DNA of 64,000 bases from an uncultured Aquimonas sp. (GTDB lineage: Bacteria; Pseudomonadota; Gammaproteobacteria; Xanthomonadales; Xanthomonadaceae): NCBI RefSeq assembly GCF_937888285.1, contig NZ_CALART010000080.1, positions 1 through 64,000 of the forward strand, read 5' to 3'. The stretch's first letter is position 1; each line of letters begins with the position of its first letter. The notes under the pieces were generated by a model that saw only the letters and a list, made by a program, of their open reading frames with translations, did no database searches and was not told the DNA's origin. A program made the translations under genes and the position numbers. Shown piece by piece: positions 54,326 through 62,395 of this stretch.

Positions 54326-55438
54326 ATGACCACTCGAGACGATCTACTTCAGCTGCTGCTGCAGCAGGCCCAGGCCCAGCAACAGATGGTGCAGCAGGTC
54401 ATCGCCAGCGCGCCCGGCGACTACGCCGCCATCCAGCTGGCCAACGCCCAGTTCGCCCAGATCAACCAGGCCCTGCTGCAGGCGCTGCAGAACGGGGCCG
54501 GACCAGCTCCCACCGACGGCGGCGACGCCGGGCTGGTCGGATTGGGGCCAAGCGCTTCGCCCAACCTGGGCGGAACGTTCACGCCGATCGAAGTCAAGCC
54601 CTATGACGAGGGTATTCCCTCGGGGCGCCTGATCGCTTTGGCCGATCTGTACTACTGCTACCAGCATGAGCGCCTGGGGATGTTCCGCGCCGTGCAGAAG
54701 CTGCAGGAGCTGTTCCGCGCCGGCTCGATCAAGCTTGAGGATGGCCAGGGTGCCTTCGGGCTCTATCGCTTCGATCGCAAGAGCACTTTGCGCTACACCC
54801 GCGAGCAGCGCATGCAGGCCTACCGCCGCGTGTTCGGCTACACCAACGTGGCCCCGCCCGAAGGCTCCCGGCCCAACACGGCTTTCCATGGACACCTGCA
54901 GGGCTTCTGCAGCCAGATCGCCCAGCTCTATCGCGACCGTCGGATCGCCGAGACCTTCCGCGGCCCGGCGGCGACGCCGGATGCGGCATTCGGCTCAGTG
55001 GCGGCCGCGCGCCGTGCCGGCCTCGATTTCAGGGCCAACCTGAAGCAGGCCGCCTTCGGTGACGTCAGCGTGCTCACCGTCGAATTGATGCAGTTGCTGC
55101 GTCAGGCCTTCGAGATTCTGGGTGCCGACGATGTGCTGCGTCAGTTCGGCGCCGACACCGCCTGGGACGCGCTGGAAGAGATTCTGAAGCGTTACCTCAA
55201 CGAGCAGCCGCAGAGTTCGCAGCGCTCGCGCATGGGCATCACCGGTCGCGACATCATCCGTTGGCTGGCCCAGCCCTTCGTGCTGACCACCAGTCGCGCG
55301 GAGTTCGAGGCCCTGGCCGAGCCGGTGTCAGAAGCAGCCGAGGAATGGCTGACCTCTGCGCAGTCGGTCGGACTGCTGGCGCGCGCGCCGGTTGCCGCCG
55401 CGGCGAATGTCGTGCCCTTCAGAAAGGCGGCGGGTTGA
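54326..55438 (+). CDS. Unknown cassette protein 5, glutamine-rich N-terminus
   Basis: A 370-residue protein of unknown function. The first 60 residues are glutamine- and leucine-rich (LLQQAQAQQQMVQQVI) and likely form an amphipathic helix. A glycine/proline linker (about 58-85) leads into a folded part with LYYCYQHERLGMFRAVQKLQ, YTREQRMQAYRRVFGY and AWDALEEILKRYLNE. No signal peptide or membrane helix. Start ATG 54326 with GAGG about 8 bases upstream, 81 bases after the previous gene. It is the last long gene of the cassette. Confidence 0.75.
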   Translation: MTTRDDLLQLLLQQAQAQQQMVQQVIASAPGDYAAIQLANAQFAQINQALLQALQNGAGPAPTDGGDAGLVGLGPSASPNLGGTFTPIEVKPYDEGIPSGRLIALADLYYCYQHERLGMFRAVQKLQELFRAGSIKLEDGQGAFGLYRFDRKSTLRYTREQRMQAYRRVFGYTNVAPPEGSRPNTAFHGHLQGFCSQIAQLYRDRRIAETFRGPAATPDAAFGSVAAARRAGLDFRANLKQAAFGDVSVLTVELMQLLRQAFEILGADDVLRQFGADTAWDALEEILKRYLNEQPQSSQRSRMGITGRDIIRWLAQPFVLTTSRAEFEALAEPVSEAAEEWLTSAQSVGLLARAPVAAAANVVPFRKAAG

Positions 55439-55825
55439 GCATGGGGGTGGCGATAGACGGTGCGCAGGCGCCGGGAGCAATGTCGTGGCGGGGTGCGTGC
55501 CTCGCTGCCATCCGCAGTACCCGCGTCGAGGCCGTCCTGCCTGGCCGCCGATGTGGCGCCGTGTGTAAGGGTTTTCCGGAACCTCCTGCTCCTGCTCCTG
55601 CTTCGGGTTGAGACGTCAGCGCCCCTGCCTCCTCTGTTCGCTGGGTCCGTCGATTCCGCGATTCGCTCGCGGGCGCCGATCGCCCTGTTGCAATCGGAGA
55701 TTTGTCGGACACTCGGCCTCCAGGGGGAGGGCAGTGGCGCGGCGGGCGGAGTGTCGCCAGGTCCGCTGCCGCACGTCCGATGGTCTGTCGATGCGGATTC
55801 GATTTGGCACCCACGGAGACTCCCC
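55439..55825. other. Non-coding spacer between cassette and LuxR-type gene
   Basis: About 390 bases. It contains a short CTCCTG trinucleotide-like run (about 55585-55603) and a TTGCAA at 55688, but no convincing promoter pair. An open frame runs through it into the regulator gene, but its codons look random and it lacks a ribosome site. The spacer could carry the promoter of the regulator or an untranslated leader. Confidence 0.5.
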
Positions 55826-56116
55826 ATGCCGATGCCATTGCGTCAGACCGAACCTCCTTCGGCGCCCGCGAGATCGGTGACGGTCGCGGCACGTCCGCTG
55901 ACCGCCGAACCGTTCCCGCATCTCAAATGCCTGAGCCCGCAAGAGCGCCGCATCGTCGCGCTCTACGCGCTGGGCTACACCAACAAGGAGGTGGGGCGTG
56001 AGCTTGGCATTCATCCTGAGACCGTGAAGTCCCATGCGCGCCGCGTCTACATCAAGCTCGGAGTGCATTCCAAGGCTGGCTGCGTAGCAGAAGCCTACGA
56101 GCGGATGGGGGACTAG
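55826..56116 (+). CDS. Small stand-alone LuxR-type (GerE) DNA-binding protein
   Basis: A 96-residue protein consisting almost only of a LuxR C-terminal helix-turn-helix domain (residues about 33-93): LSPQERRIVALYALGYTNKE, then GIHPETVKSHARRVYIKLG, with the usual recognition helix. There is no receiver or autoinducer domain, so it may be controlled by its level alone or by a partner. Start ATG 55826 with GGAGA 7 bases upstream; the frame is open further up but not gene-like. It lies just after the five-gene cassette on the same strand and is a candidate regulator of it. It converges with rpmJ. Confidence 0.87.
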   Translation: MPMPLRQTEPPSAPARSVTVAARPLTAEPFPHLKCLSPQERRIVALYALGYTNKEVGRELGIHPETVKSHARRVYIKLGVHSKAGCVAEAYERMGD

Positions 56117-56154
56117 GCGCAGTGGAACCATGCTGCCCGCGTTCCGGGGCCGCC

Positions 56155-56184
56155 AAACAAAAAGGCCGCCTCCTGGGCGGCCTT
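56155..56184 (-). terminator. Rho-independent terminator of rpmJ
   Basis: On the minus strand a GGCCGCC/GGCGGCC stem with a 5-base loop is followed by TTTTTGTTT, a textbook intrinsic terminator starting 26 bases after the rpmJ stop. It also lies 40-70 bases past the LuxR gene and may stop that transcript in the other direction. Confidence 0.9.
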
Positions 56185-56209
56185 CCTGCGTGCTTCCAAC
56201 GCGCTGCGC

Positions 56210-56335
56210 TCAGCGCTGGCGGGCCTTGAAGCGGGGGTTGCTCTTGCAGATCACGAAGACCTTGCCGCGGCGACGCACGACCTTGCAGTCGCGGTGGCGG
56301 GTCTTGGCCGACTTGAGGGAGTTCAGGACTTTCAT
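56210..56335 (-). CDS. rpmJ: 50S ribosomal protein L36, zinc-independent type
   Basis: A 41-residue ribosomal protein (MKVLNSLKSAKTRHRDCKVV, then RRRGKVFVICKSNPRFKARQR). It has only two cysteines, so it lacks the four-ligand zinc ribbon of the classical L36 and belongs to the zinc-free (YkgO-like) type, which in many bacteria replaces the zinc form when zinc is scarce. In Xanthomonadales this may be the only L36, which cannot be judged here. Start ATG 56335; monocistronic with its own terminator. Confidence 0.95.
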   Translation of the reverse strand: MKVLNSLKSAKTRHRDCKVVRRRGKVFVICKSNPRFKARQR

Positions 56336-56420
56336 GGGATTGGGCCTTAGGCTGTGTGGCGCGTCAAACGCGGCATTCTAATGCCCTGTCAAGGCATTGA
56401 CAAGCGCGTGGGGCGCGCGT

Positions 56421-57953
56421 TCAGCGCTTGCCGCCGAGACTGCCCAGCACGCCGCGAAGCAGCTGGCGGCCCAGCTGGTTGCCCACCGTGCGCATCGTCG
56501 ACTTGGCCATGGCTTCGACCGCGCCCTGGCGCCGCGAGGTGCCGAAAAGCCATTCGTTCAGTTTCTGGCCGACGCCACCGGACTCGGCGGGCTTGGGAGC
56601 CGGTCGACGCTCGCCTGCGCTCGGGCGCGACACCGGCGGTGGTGATGGCGGCGGCGAAGGAGGGGCGGCGCTGACCGCAGCCTCGGCGCGCTTGGACAGC
56701 ATTTCGTAGGCGGATTCGCGATTGACCGCGGTGTCGTACTTGCCGCCCACCGGGCTGCGCATACGCTGGGTCTGGCGCTCCTCGGGCGTGATCGCGCCGA
56801 TCCTGCAGCGCGGCGGGCAGATCAGGGTGCGCTCGACCGGCAGCGGAATGCCCTTGTCCTGCAGGGTCGAGACCAGGGCCTCGCCGACGCCAAGCTCACC
56901 GATCACCTTGGCGACGTCGAGCCTGGGATTGCTGGCGAAGGTCTCGGCGGCCGTGCGCACGGCCTTCTGGTCGCGCGGGGTGAAGGCGCGCAGCGCGTGC
57001 TGCACGCGGTTGCCGAGCTGGCCCAGCACGGTGCCGGGAATGTCGTCGGGGTTCTGCGAGCAGAAGTAGACGCCCACGCCCTTCGAGCGGATCAGGCGCA
57101 CCACCTGCTCGACGCGCTGGAGCAGGGCGGGCGGGCAGTCGTTGAACAGCAGGTGGGCCTCGTCGAAGAAGAACACCATCTTCGGGCGGTCGAGGTCGCC
57201 CACCTCGGGCAGGTTCTCGAACAGCTCGGACAGCATCCACAGCAGGAAGCTTGAATACAGTCGCGGCTTCAGGATCAGGCGGTCGGCCGCCATCACGTTG
57301 ACGAGGCCGCGGCCAGACATGTCCTGGCGCATGAAGTCGTTGAGATCCAGCGCGGGTTCGCCAAAGAAGTGCTCGGCACCGTCGTTCTCCAGACGCAGCA
57401 GCTGGCGCTGGATCGCGGCGATGCTCTGCGCGCTGACCAGGCCGTACTGGGTGCTGATGTCCTTGCGGTTCTCCGCGACGAAGCCGAGCAGGGCGCGCAG
57501 GTCGTCCATGTCGATCAGCAGCAGGCCCTGTTCGTCGGCGAGCTTGAACACGATGTCGAGCACGCCGGCCTGGGTGTCGTTCAGCTCCAGCACGCGTCCC
57601 AGCAGGGTCGGGCCCATCTCCGAGATCGAGCAGCGCACGGGGTGGCCAAGCTCGCCGTAGATGTCCCAGAACACCACCGGGCTGGCCTCCTGCCGGTAGT
57701 CGCTGATGCCGATCTGCTCGACGCGCTGGCTGATCCGCTCGTGCGGAGCGCCGGGCTGGCACAGGCCCGCCAGGTCGCCCTTGACGTCGGCAAGGAACAC
57801 CGGCACGCCCAGCTGCGAGAAGCCCTCGGCCATGACCATCAGGGTCACCGACTTGCCGGTGCCGGTGGCGCCCGCCACCAGGCCGTGGCGATTGCCGAAT
57901 TTCGCCAGCAGGTGGACCTGCGCCTCGCCCTTGCCGATCAGGATCCTGTCCAT
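56421..57953 (-). CDS. HerA-like ATPase, DUF853 (YjgR family)
   Basis: A 510-residue P-loop ATPase. Walker A GATGTGKS at residues 28-35 and Walker B MVFFFDEAH near residue 262; also LLIDMDDLRALL and YFCSQNPDDIPGTVLGQLGNR, all typical of DUF853/YjgR. The last 100 residues hold a proline-rich linker (SPPPSPPPVS) and a C-terminal tail. HerA-type ATPases translocate DNA, usually with a NurA nuclease; no NurA is adjacent and the role of YjgR is unknown. Start ATG 57953, divergent from the transglycosylase gene by about 120 bases. Confidence 0.92.
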   Translation of the reverse strand: MDRILIGKGEAQVHLLAKFGNRHGLVAGATGTGKSVTLMVMAEGFSQLGVPVFLADVKGDLAGLCQPGAPHERISQRVEQIGISDYRQEASPVVFWDIYGELGHPVRCSISEMGPTLLGRVLELNDTQAGVLDIVFKLADEQGLLLIDMDDLRALLGFVAENRKDISTQYGLVSAQSIAAIQRQLLRLENDGAEHFFGEPALDLNDFMRQDMSGRGLVNVMAADRLILKPRLYSSFLLWMLSELFENLPEVGDLDRPKMVFFFDEAHLLFNDCPPALLQRVEQVVRLIRSKGVGVYFCSQNPDDIPGTVLGQLGNRVQHALRAFTPRDQKAVRTAAETFASNPRLDVAKVIGELGVGEALVSTLQDKGIPLPVERTLICPPRCRIGAITPEERQTQRMRSPVGGKYDTAVNRESAYEMLSKRAEAAVSAAPPSPPPSPPPVSRPSAGERRPAPKPAESGGVGQKLNEWLFGTSRRQGAVEAMAKSTMRTVGNQLGRQLLRGVLGSLGGKR

Positions 57954-58075
57954 CCGTGCCTCGCTGCCGTGGAATCGCTGGCGATCATAGCCGTGACTTC
58001 GTGGCGGCAGGGCGGCGCTTTACACTGCCGGGCTGGCCAGCCCTGGCCCCTCCCTCCATCGGAACCGACCTGCCC

Positions 58076-59533
58076 ATGAGCCAACGCTGGCCCCGCCTTG
58101 TCCTGTGCGCCCTCGCCCTGAGCCTCTCCGCCTGCGCGAGCGCGCCGCAGCGGTCGACTGCGCCTGCTGCAGCGGGTGACGCTGTGCGCATCCAGCAGGA
58201 CTTTGATGAAGCCCTCGAGCAGGCGCTTGTCCAGGCCGAGCGCCTGCGTGCCGGTGAGGCCGTCGAGCGCGAGCTCCTGGTCGAGGCCCGTGATCGCCTG
58301 CGTGCGGTTGCGCGCGACTGCCTCGACCAACCCGCCTGCGGCGCCGAGCGCGTGCTGGCCGGCTACGAGCAGCTCGCCGCGCTTGGCCTCGCGGTGGGCG
58401 AGGACTTCGAGGCCGGTCAGCCGGAGGCCGCGCCCGAGTCCGTAGAGGCCTCGCTCCTGCTGGGCGACTTGCCCGAGGCGCAGCGCTCGATTTCCCTGCT
58501 CAACGGCCGCGAGCTGCGCGAGCTGATCGAGCTCAACACGCCGGTGAAGTCGGCGATGGTCGAGTGGCTCACCTGGATGCGGCCGCAGCTGATCACCGCC
58601 TGGGAGAACTACCAGTACATGCGCCACCTGATGTGGCCCGAGTACGAGCAGGCCGGCCTGCCCGAGGCCCTGCTGTTCGGCATCCTGGCGAAGGAGTCCG
58701 GCGGGCGGGTGCATGCGGTTTCGCGCGCCGGCGCGTCCGGGCCGCTGCAGTTCATGTACCAGACCGGCCTCGGCTATGGCCTGGGACGCGTCGACGGCTT
58801 CGACACCCGTTTCGACGCACAGCTCGCCTCGCGCGCCAGCGTGCGCTACCTGAACGACCGCTTTCGCGAACTGAACGGCAACCTCGAGCTGTCGCTGGCC
58901 GCCTACAACGGCGGCGAGGGTCGGATGCGGCGGATCTTCCAGGCCACCGGCGGCAAGCCCTTCTGGAATGCACAGGTGTTCGGCCAGCTGCCGCGCGAGA
59001 CCCAGGACTACGTGCCGATGGTGCTGGCCGCCGCCTGGCTGTTCCTGCACCCCGAGGAAGTCGGGCTGGAGTTTCCCCGGGTCGATCTGCAGGCCAGCGG
59101 CTTCACCCTCGCGCATCCGAGCACGCTCAACGAGCTGACCCTGTGTCTCGGCCAGAACGGCATCCGCGACGGCTGGTTCCGGGTGCTGCGCAACCTCAAT
59201 CCGCGCTACGAGCCGCATGCGGTGATTCCCACAGGCACCGTCATCCGCGGCCCGCAGAGCATGGTCGAGGCCTATGCCGCGAACTGCGTCAGCGGTCAAC
59301 GCCTTGAGCTTGCGCGCGCGCTTGCTGCGGCCAACCGTCCTTCGCAGCCGGTGGCCGCGTCCGCCACCGCCGCCCGCACCTACACCGTGCGCAGCGGCGA
59401 TTCCCTGCACAGCATCGCCCGCCGCCACCAGTGCTCGGTGGAGTCGCTGGCCCGCGCCAATGGCGTGCGCGGGCCGCGCTACCTGATCAAGCCGGGGCAG
59501 CGCCTGCAGCTGGCGGGCTGCCAGCGGACGTGA
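58076..59533 (+). CDS. mltD: Membrane-bound lytic murein transglycosylase (MltD-like)
   Basis: A 485-residue lipoprotein that cuts peptidoglycan to 1,6-anhydro-muropeptides. Signal with lipobox LSACAS (modified C near residue 20). The GH23 domain (about 190-310) has the catalytic glutamate E207 in ILAKESGGR, then AGASGPLQFM and LAAYNGGEGRM. One LysM domain at the C-terminus (about 440-484, YTVRSGDSLHSIARRH). E. coli MltD has two LysM repeats, so this form is shorter. The start is ATG 58076. miaA starts 3 bases after the stop, so the two may be cotranscribed. Confidence 0.92.
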   Translation: MSQRWPRLVLCALALSLSACASAPQRSTAPAAAGDAVRIQQDFDEALEQALVQAERLRAGEAVERELLVEARDRLRAVARDCLDQPACGAERVLAGYEQLAALGLAVGEDFEAGQPEAAPESVEASLLLGDLPEAQRSISLLNGRELRELIELNTPVKSAMVEWLTWMRPQLITAWENYQYMRHLMWPEYEQAGLPEALLFGILAKESGGRVHAVSRAGASGPLQFMYQTGLGYGLGRVDGFDTRFDAQLASRASVRYLNDRFRELNGNLELSLAAYNGGEGRMRRIFQATGGKPFWNAQVFGQLPRETQDYVPMVLAAAWLFLHPEEVGLEFPRVDLQASGFTLAHPSTLNELTLCLGQNGIRDGWFRVLRNLNPRYEPHAVIPTGTVIRGPQSMVEAYAANCVSGQRLELARALAAANRPSQPVAASATAARTYTVRSGDSLHSIARRHQCSVESLARANGVRGPRYLIKPGQRLQLAGCQRT

Positions 59534-59535
59534 GC

Positions 59536-60489
59536 ATGGCCGCCGCAGGCGAGCGCCCGCTGGTGCTGGCCCTGATGGGTCCGACCGCTTCCGGCAAGAC
59601 CGCCCTTGCGATCGAGCTGGCGCAGCGCTACGGCGGTGAAATCATCAGCGTGGACTCGGCCCTCGTGTACCGCGGCCTCGACATCGGCAGCGCCAAGCCC
59701 GACCTCGCCGAGCGCGCCGGCATCGCGCATCACCTGATCGACATCCGCGAGCCGGAGCAGCCGTATTCGGCGGGTGAGTTCGCCGTCGACGCGCGCGCGG
59801 CGGTGGATGCGGTGCTGGCGCGCGGCCGACTGCCCCTGCTGGTTGGCGGCACCGGCCTGTATTTCCGCGCCCTGCTCGGCGGCCTGTCATCGATGCCGGC
59901 GTCCGATCCCGCGGTGCGGGCCGGCATCGAAGCCGATGCCGCGGCGCGCGGCTGGGCCGCTCTGCATGCCGAGCTCGCTGCCGTCGATCCGCCGGCTGCA
60001 GCGCGCATCCGGCCCAGCGATCCACAGCGCATTAGCCGGGCGCTCGAGGTCTGGCGGCTATCAGGCCGGCCGATCAGCGACTGGCAGGCTGATGCGCCGC
60101 TGTCGCCGCGGCCGCCCTGGCGGGTGCTGAAGCTGGTGCTGGCCCCGGCCGATCGCGCGCTCCTGCATGCGCGCATCGCCCTGCGCTTCGAGCGGATGCT
60201 CTCAGGCGGCTTTCTTGACGAGGTACGCGGCCTGCTCGCGCGACCCGGTCTACACCCTGAATTGCCCTCGATGCGCGCTGTCGGCTACCGGCAGGCCTGG
60301 CGCCACCTGCGCGGGGAAAGCAGCGCCAGCGAATTCCTCGCCGAAGGCATCGCGGCCACCCGCCAGCTGGCCAAGCGCCAGCTCACCTGGCTGCGCGGGG
60401 AACTTGATGCCTTCCACATCGATCCCCACACCCAGGCCGGGCGCGCGGAGTCCCTGCTGCGGTTGGCGAGCGGGCTGCACGGCCGCTAA
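59536..60489 (+). CDS. miaA: tRNA dimethylallyltransferase (MiaA)
   Basis: A 317-residue enzyme that adds a dimethylallyl group to A37 of tRNAs reading UNN codons. P-loop GPTASGKTALA at about residues 13-23, the substrate-contact ISVDSALVYRGLDIGSAKP, the second motif LLVGGTGLYFRAL, and the C-terminal AVGYRQAWRHL are all characteristic. Start ATG 59536, two bases after the transglycosylase stop; GTG 59530 is possible. The order miaA-hfq-hflX-hflK-hflC is the standard gammaproteobacterial superoperon. Confidence 0.95.
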   Translation: MAAAGERPLVLALMGPTASGKTALAIELAQRYGGEIISVDSALVYRGLDIGSAKPDLAERAGIAHHLIDIREPEQPYSAGEFAVDARAAVDAVLARGRLPLLVGGTGLYFRALLGGLSSMPASDPAVRAGIEADAAARGWAALHAELAAVDPPAAARIRPSDPQRISRALEVWRLSGRPISDWQADAPLSPRPPWRVLKLVLAPADRALLHARIALRFERMLSGGFLDEVRGLLARPGLHPELPSMRAVGYRQAWRHLRGESSASEFLAEGIAATRQLAKRQLTWLRGELDAFHIDPHTQAGRAESLLRLASGLHGR

Positions 60490-60520
60490 ACGGCAGGGGT
60501 TGGGCACGCGGCGCAGGCTG

Positions 60521-60526
60521 TACACT
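60521..60526 (+). promoter_or_regulatory. Possible -10 element for hfq
   Basis: TACACT lies 127 bases before hfq, with TTGGGC 15 bases upstream, a short spacer. Similar TACACT boxes precede the mltD-like gene (58021) and hflK (62308). It is a candidate for an extra promoter within the miaA-hfq operon, known from E. coli, but the match here is weak. Confidence 0.3.
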
Positions 60527-60652
60527 CCGACGCGTTGCCGCCGAGCCACCCCGCCATTGGGGTGCGCCCCCAGGTGGAGACCGTGCCCTGGGCCTTCGCG
60601 GGCCCTGCACAGAACAACAAGCACATCGAACATCCCCATCCAAGGAGCCACC

Positions 60653-60910
60653 ATGTCCAAGGGACAGTCCCTGCAGGATCCTTTCCTGAACGCCCTGCGC
60701 CGCGAGCGCGTTCCGGTGTCCATCTACCTCGTCAACGGCATCAAGCTGCAGGGCACCATCGAGTCCTTCGACCAGTTCGTGGTCCTGCTGCGCAACACGG
60801 TCAGCCAGATGGTCTACAAGCACGCGATCTCGACTGTCGTGCCTGCGCGCAACGTGCGCATCGGCCCCGGCGGTGGCGAAGTGTCGGACGCGCCGGGCGA
60901 GCAGGATTGA
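60653..60910 (+). CDS. hfq: RNA chaperone Hfq
   Basis: An 85-residue Sm-like protein that forms hexamers and pairs small RNAs with mRNAs. Sm1 motif (VSIYLVNGIKLQGTIESFDQ) at about 20-39 and Sm2 (YKHAISTVVP) near 55-64; N-terminus KGQSLQDPFLNALR. The C-terminal tail is short, as in most non-enteric bacteria. Start ATG 60653 with AAGGAG 6 bases upstream, the strongest ribosome site in this operon. Confidence 0.97.
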   Translation: MSKGQSLQDPFLNALRRERVPVSIYLVNGIKLQGTIESFDQFVVLLRNTVSQMVYKHAISTVVPARNVRIGPGGGEVSDAPGEQD

Positions 60911-60934
60911 TCGCCTCGCCCCGGGGCTTGAGCC

Positions 60935-62263
60935 ATGTTTGAACGCGAAAAGCGCGGTGAACGCGCCCTGCTGATCCAGCCGCAGGCGCCGGGCCGCGAC
61001 GAAAGCGATGCGCTTGAGGAGTTCGCGGAACTGGCCGGTTCGGCGGGCGCGACCGTGCTTGCCAGCATCAGCGGCCGGGTCGATCGACCGAACCCGGCGC
61101 TCTACATCGGCAGCGGCAAGGCCGACGAGGCCAAGGAGCTCTGCGCCCTGCACGACATCGACCTGGTGTTGGTGAATACCACGCTGTCGCCGGTCCAGGA
61201 GCGCAACCTCGAAAAGCACCTGCAGTGCCGTGTGGTCGACCGCACCGGGCTGATCCTGGACATCTTCAGTCAGCGCGCGCGCAGCTTCGAAGGCAAGCTG
61301 CAGGTGGAGCTCGCCCAGTTGAAGCACATGTCGACGCGACTGGTGCGCGGCTGGACGCATCTGGAGCGCCAGCGCGGTGGTTCGATCGGCTTGCGCGGCC
61401 CCGGCGAAACCCAGCTGGAAACCGACCGCCGCCTGCTGGCCGAGCGGGTCAAGGTGCTGTCGCGCCGGCTGGAGCAGGCCGAGCGTCGGCAGGCCCAGGC
61501 GCGACGCGCGCGCCTGCGCAATGAGGTGCCGCGCATTGCCCTGGTCGGCTACACCAATGCCGGCAAGTCGACGCTGTTCAATGCGCTGACCGGCGCCGGC
61601 ATCTATGCGGCGGATCAGCTGTTCGCCACGCTCGATCCCACGGTGCGCAAGCTCTCTGGGCTCGACTGTGGTGAGGTGGTGCTCGCCGATACGGTCGGCT
61701 TCGTCCGCGATCTGCCGCACGAACTGGTCGCCGCCTTCCGCTCGACCCTGTCCGAGGCGCGCGAGGCCGACCTGCTGCTGCACGTCATCGACGCCTCCGA
61801 CCCGCAGCTGCGCGATCGCGTGGCCGATGTGGAGAGCGTGCTGGCCGAGATCGGCGCTGGGGACATTCCGCAGATCCAGGTCTTCAACAAGATCGACCGC
61901 ATCGAGGGCGCAGTGCCGCGGCGCGACCGGATCGAGGAAGGCGTCGAGCGCATCTTCGTCTCGGCCCGCGACGGTCTGGGCCTCGACATCCTGCGCGCAG
62001 CCATCAGCGAGCGCTTCGCGGCCGAACGGATCAGCCAGACGCTGGCGCTGGCGCCTGCCGAAGGTCGGCTGCGCGCACGCTTGTTCGCCCTTGGCGCGGT
62101 GCGCTCGGAGCAGGCGGACGAGGCCGGCTGGCAGCTCCATATCGACCTTCCGCGCGCGCAGGCGGCCAAACTTGCGGGCGAGTTCCCGGCGTTCCGGGCG
62201 GGCTTGGCGGGCGCCCTCGATGCCCCCACTGAGGAGTGGGAGCGGACCGCCGACGGCGTCTGA
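60935..62263 (+). CDS. hflX: Ribosome-associated GTPase HflX
   Basis: A 442-residue GTPase that binds 50S subunits and splits stalled 70S ribosomes in stress. The N-terminal HflX domain (about 15-195) includes YIGSGKADEAKELC and SIGLRGPGETQLETDRR. The G domain (about 200-370) has G1 VGYTNAGKSTLFNAL, G3 DTVGFVRDLP and G4 FNKIDR. Start ATG 60935, 24 bases after hfq. Confidence 0.96.
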   Translation: MFEREKRGERALLIQPQAPGRDESDALEEFAELAGSAGATVLASISGRVDRPNPALYIGSGKADEAKELCALHDIDLVLVNTTLSPVQERNLEKHLQCRVVDRTGLILDIFSQRARSFEGKLQVELAQLKHMSTRLVRGWTHLERQRGGSIGLRGPGETQLETDRRLLAERVKVLSRRLEQAERRQAQARRARLRNEVPRIALVGYTNAGKSTLFNALTGAGIYAADQLFATLDPTVRKLSGLDCGEVVLADTVGFVRDLPHELVAAFRSTLSEAREADLLLHVIDASDPQLRDRVADVESVLAEIGAGDIPQIQVFNKIDRIEGAVPRRDRIEEGVERIFVSARDGLGLDILRAAISERFAAERISQTLALAPAEGRLRARLFALGAVRSEQADEAGWQLHIDLPRAQAAKLAGEFPAFRAGLAGALDAPTEEWERTADGV

Positions 62264-62395
62264 GCCTGTCGCGACGCCGCGTCCACGAAGGCCGCGCGGG
62301 TGGCTGCTACACTCCGGCGCCTTGGATTCACGCCCGTCAAAGCGACCGCAGCCGCGGCGCCTGCGGGCAGCAGAAATTCACGAATGGAGCACTCG

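Noticed and set aside
49995..55438. The cassette as an extracellular contractile injection system or prophage fragment.
   Set aside because: No sheath, tube, baseplate, ATPase, capsid or integrase genes are visible; only an HExxH motif is shared with some eCIS-linked proteins.
55460..55825. An upstream extension of the LuxR-type protein to 218 residues.
   Set aside because: No ribosome site, low-complexity composition, and a good GGAGA site directly before ATG 55826.
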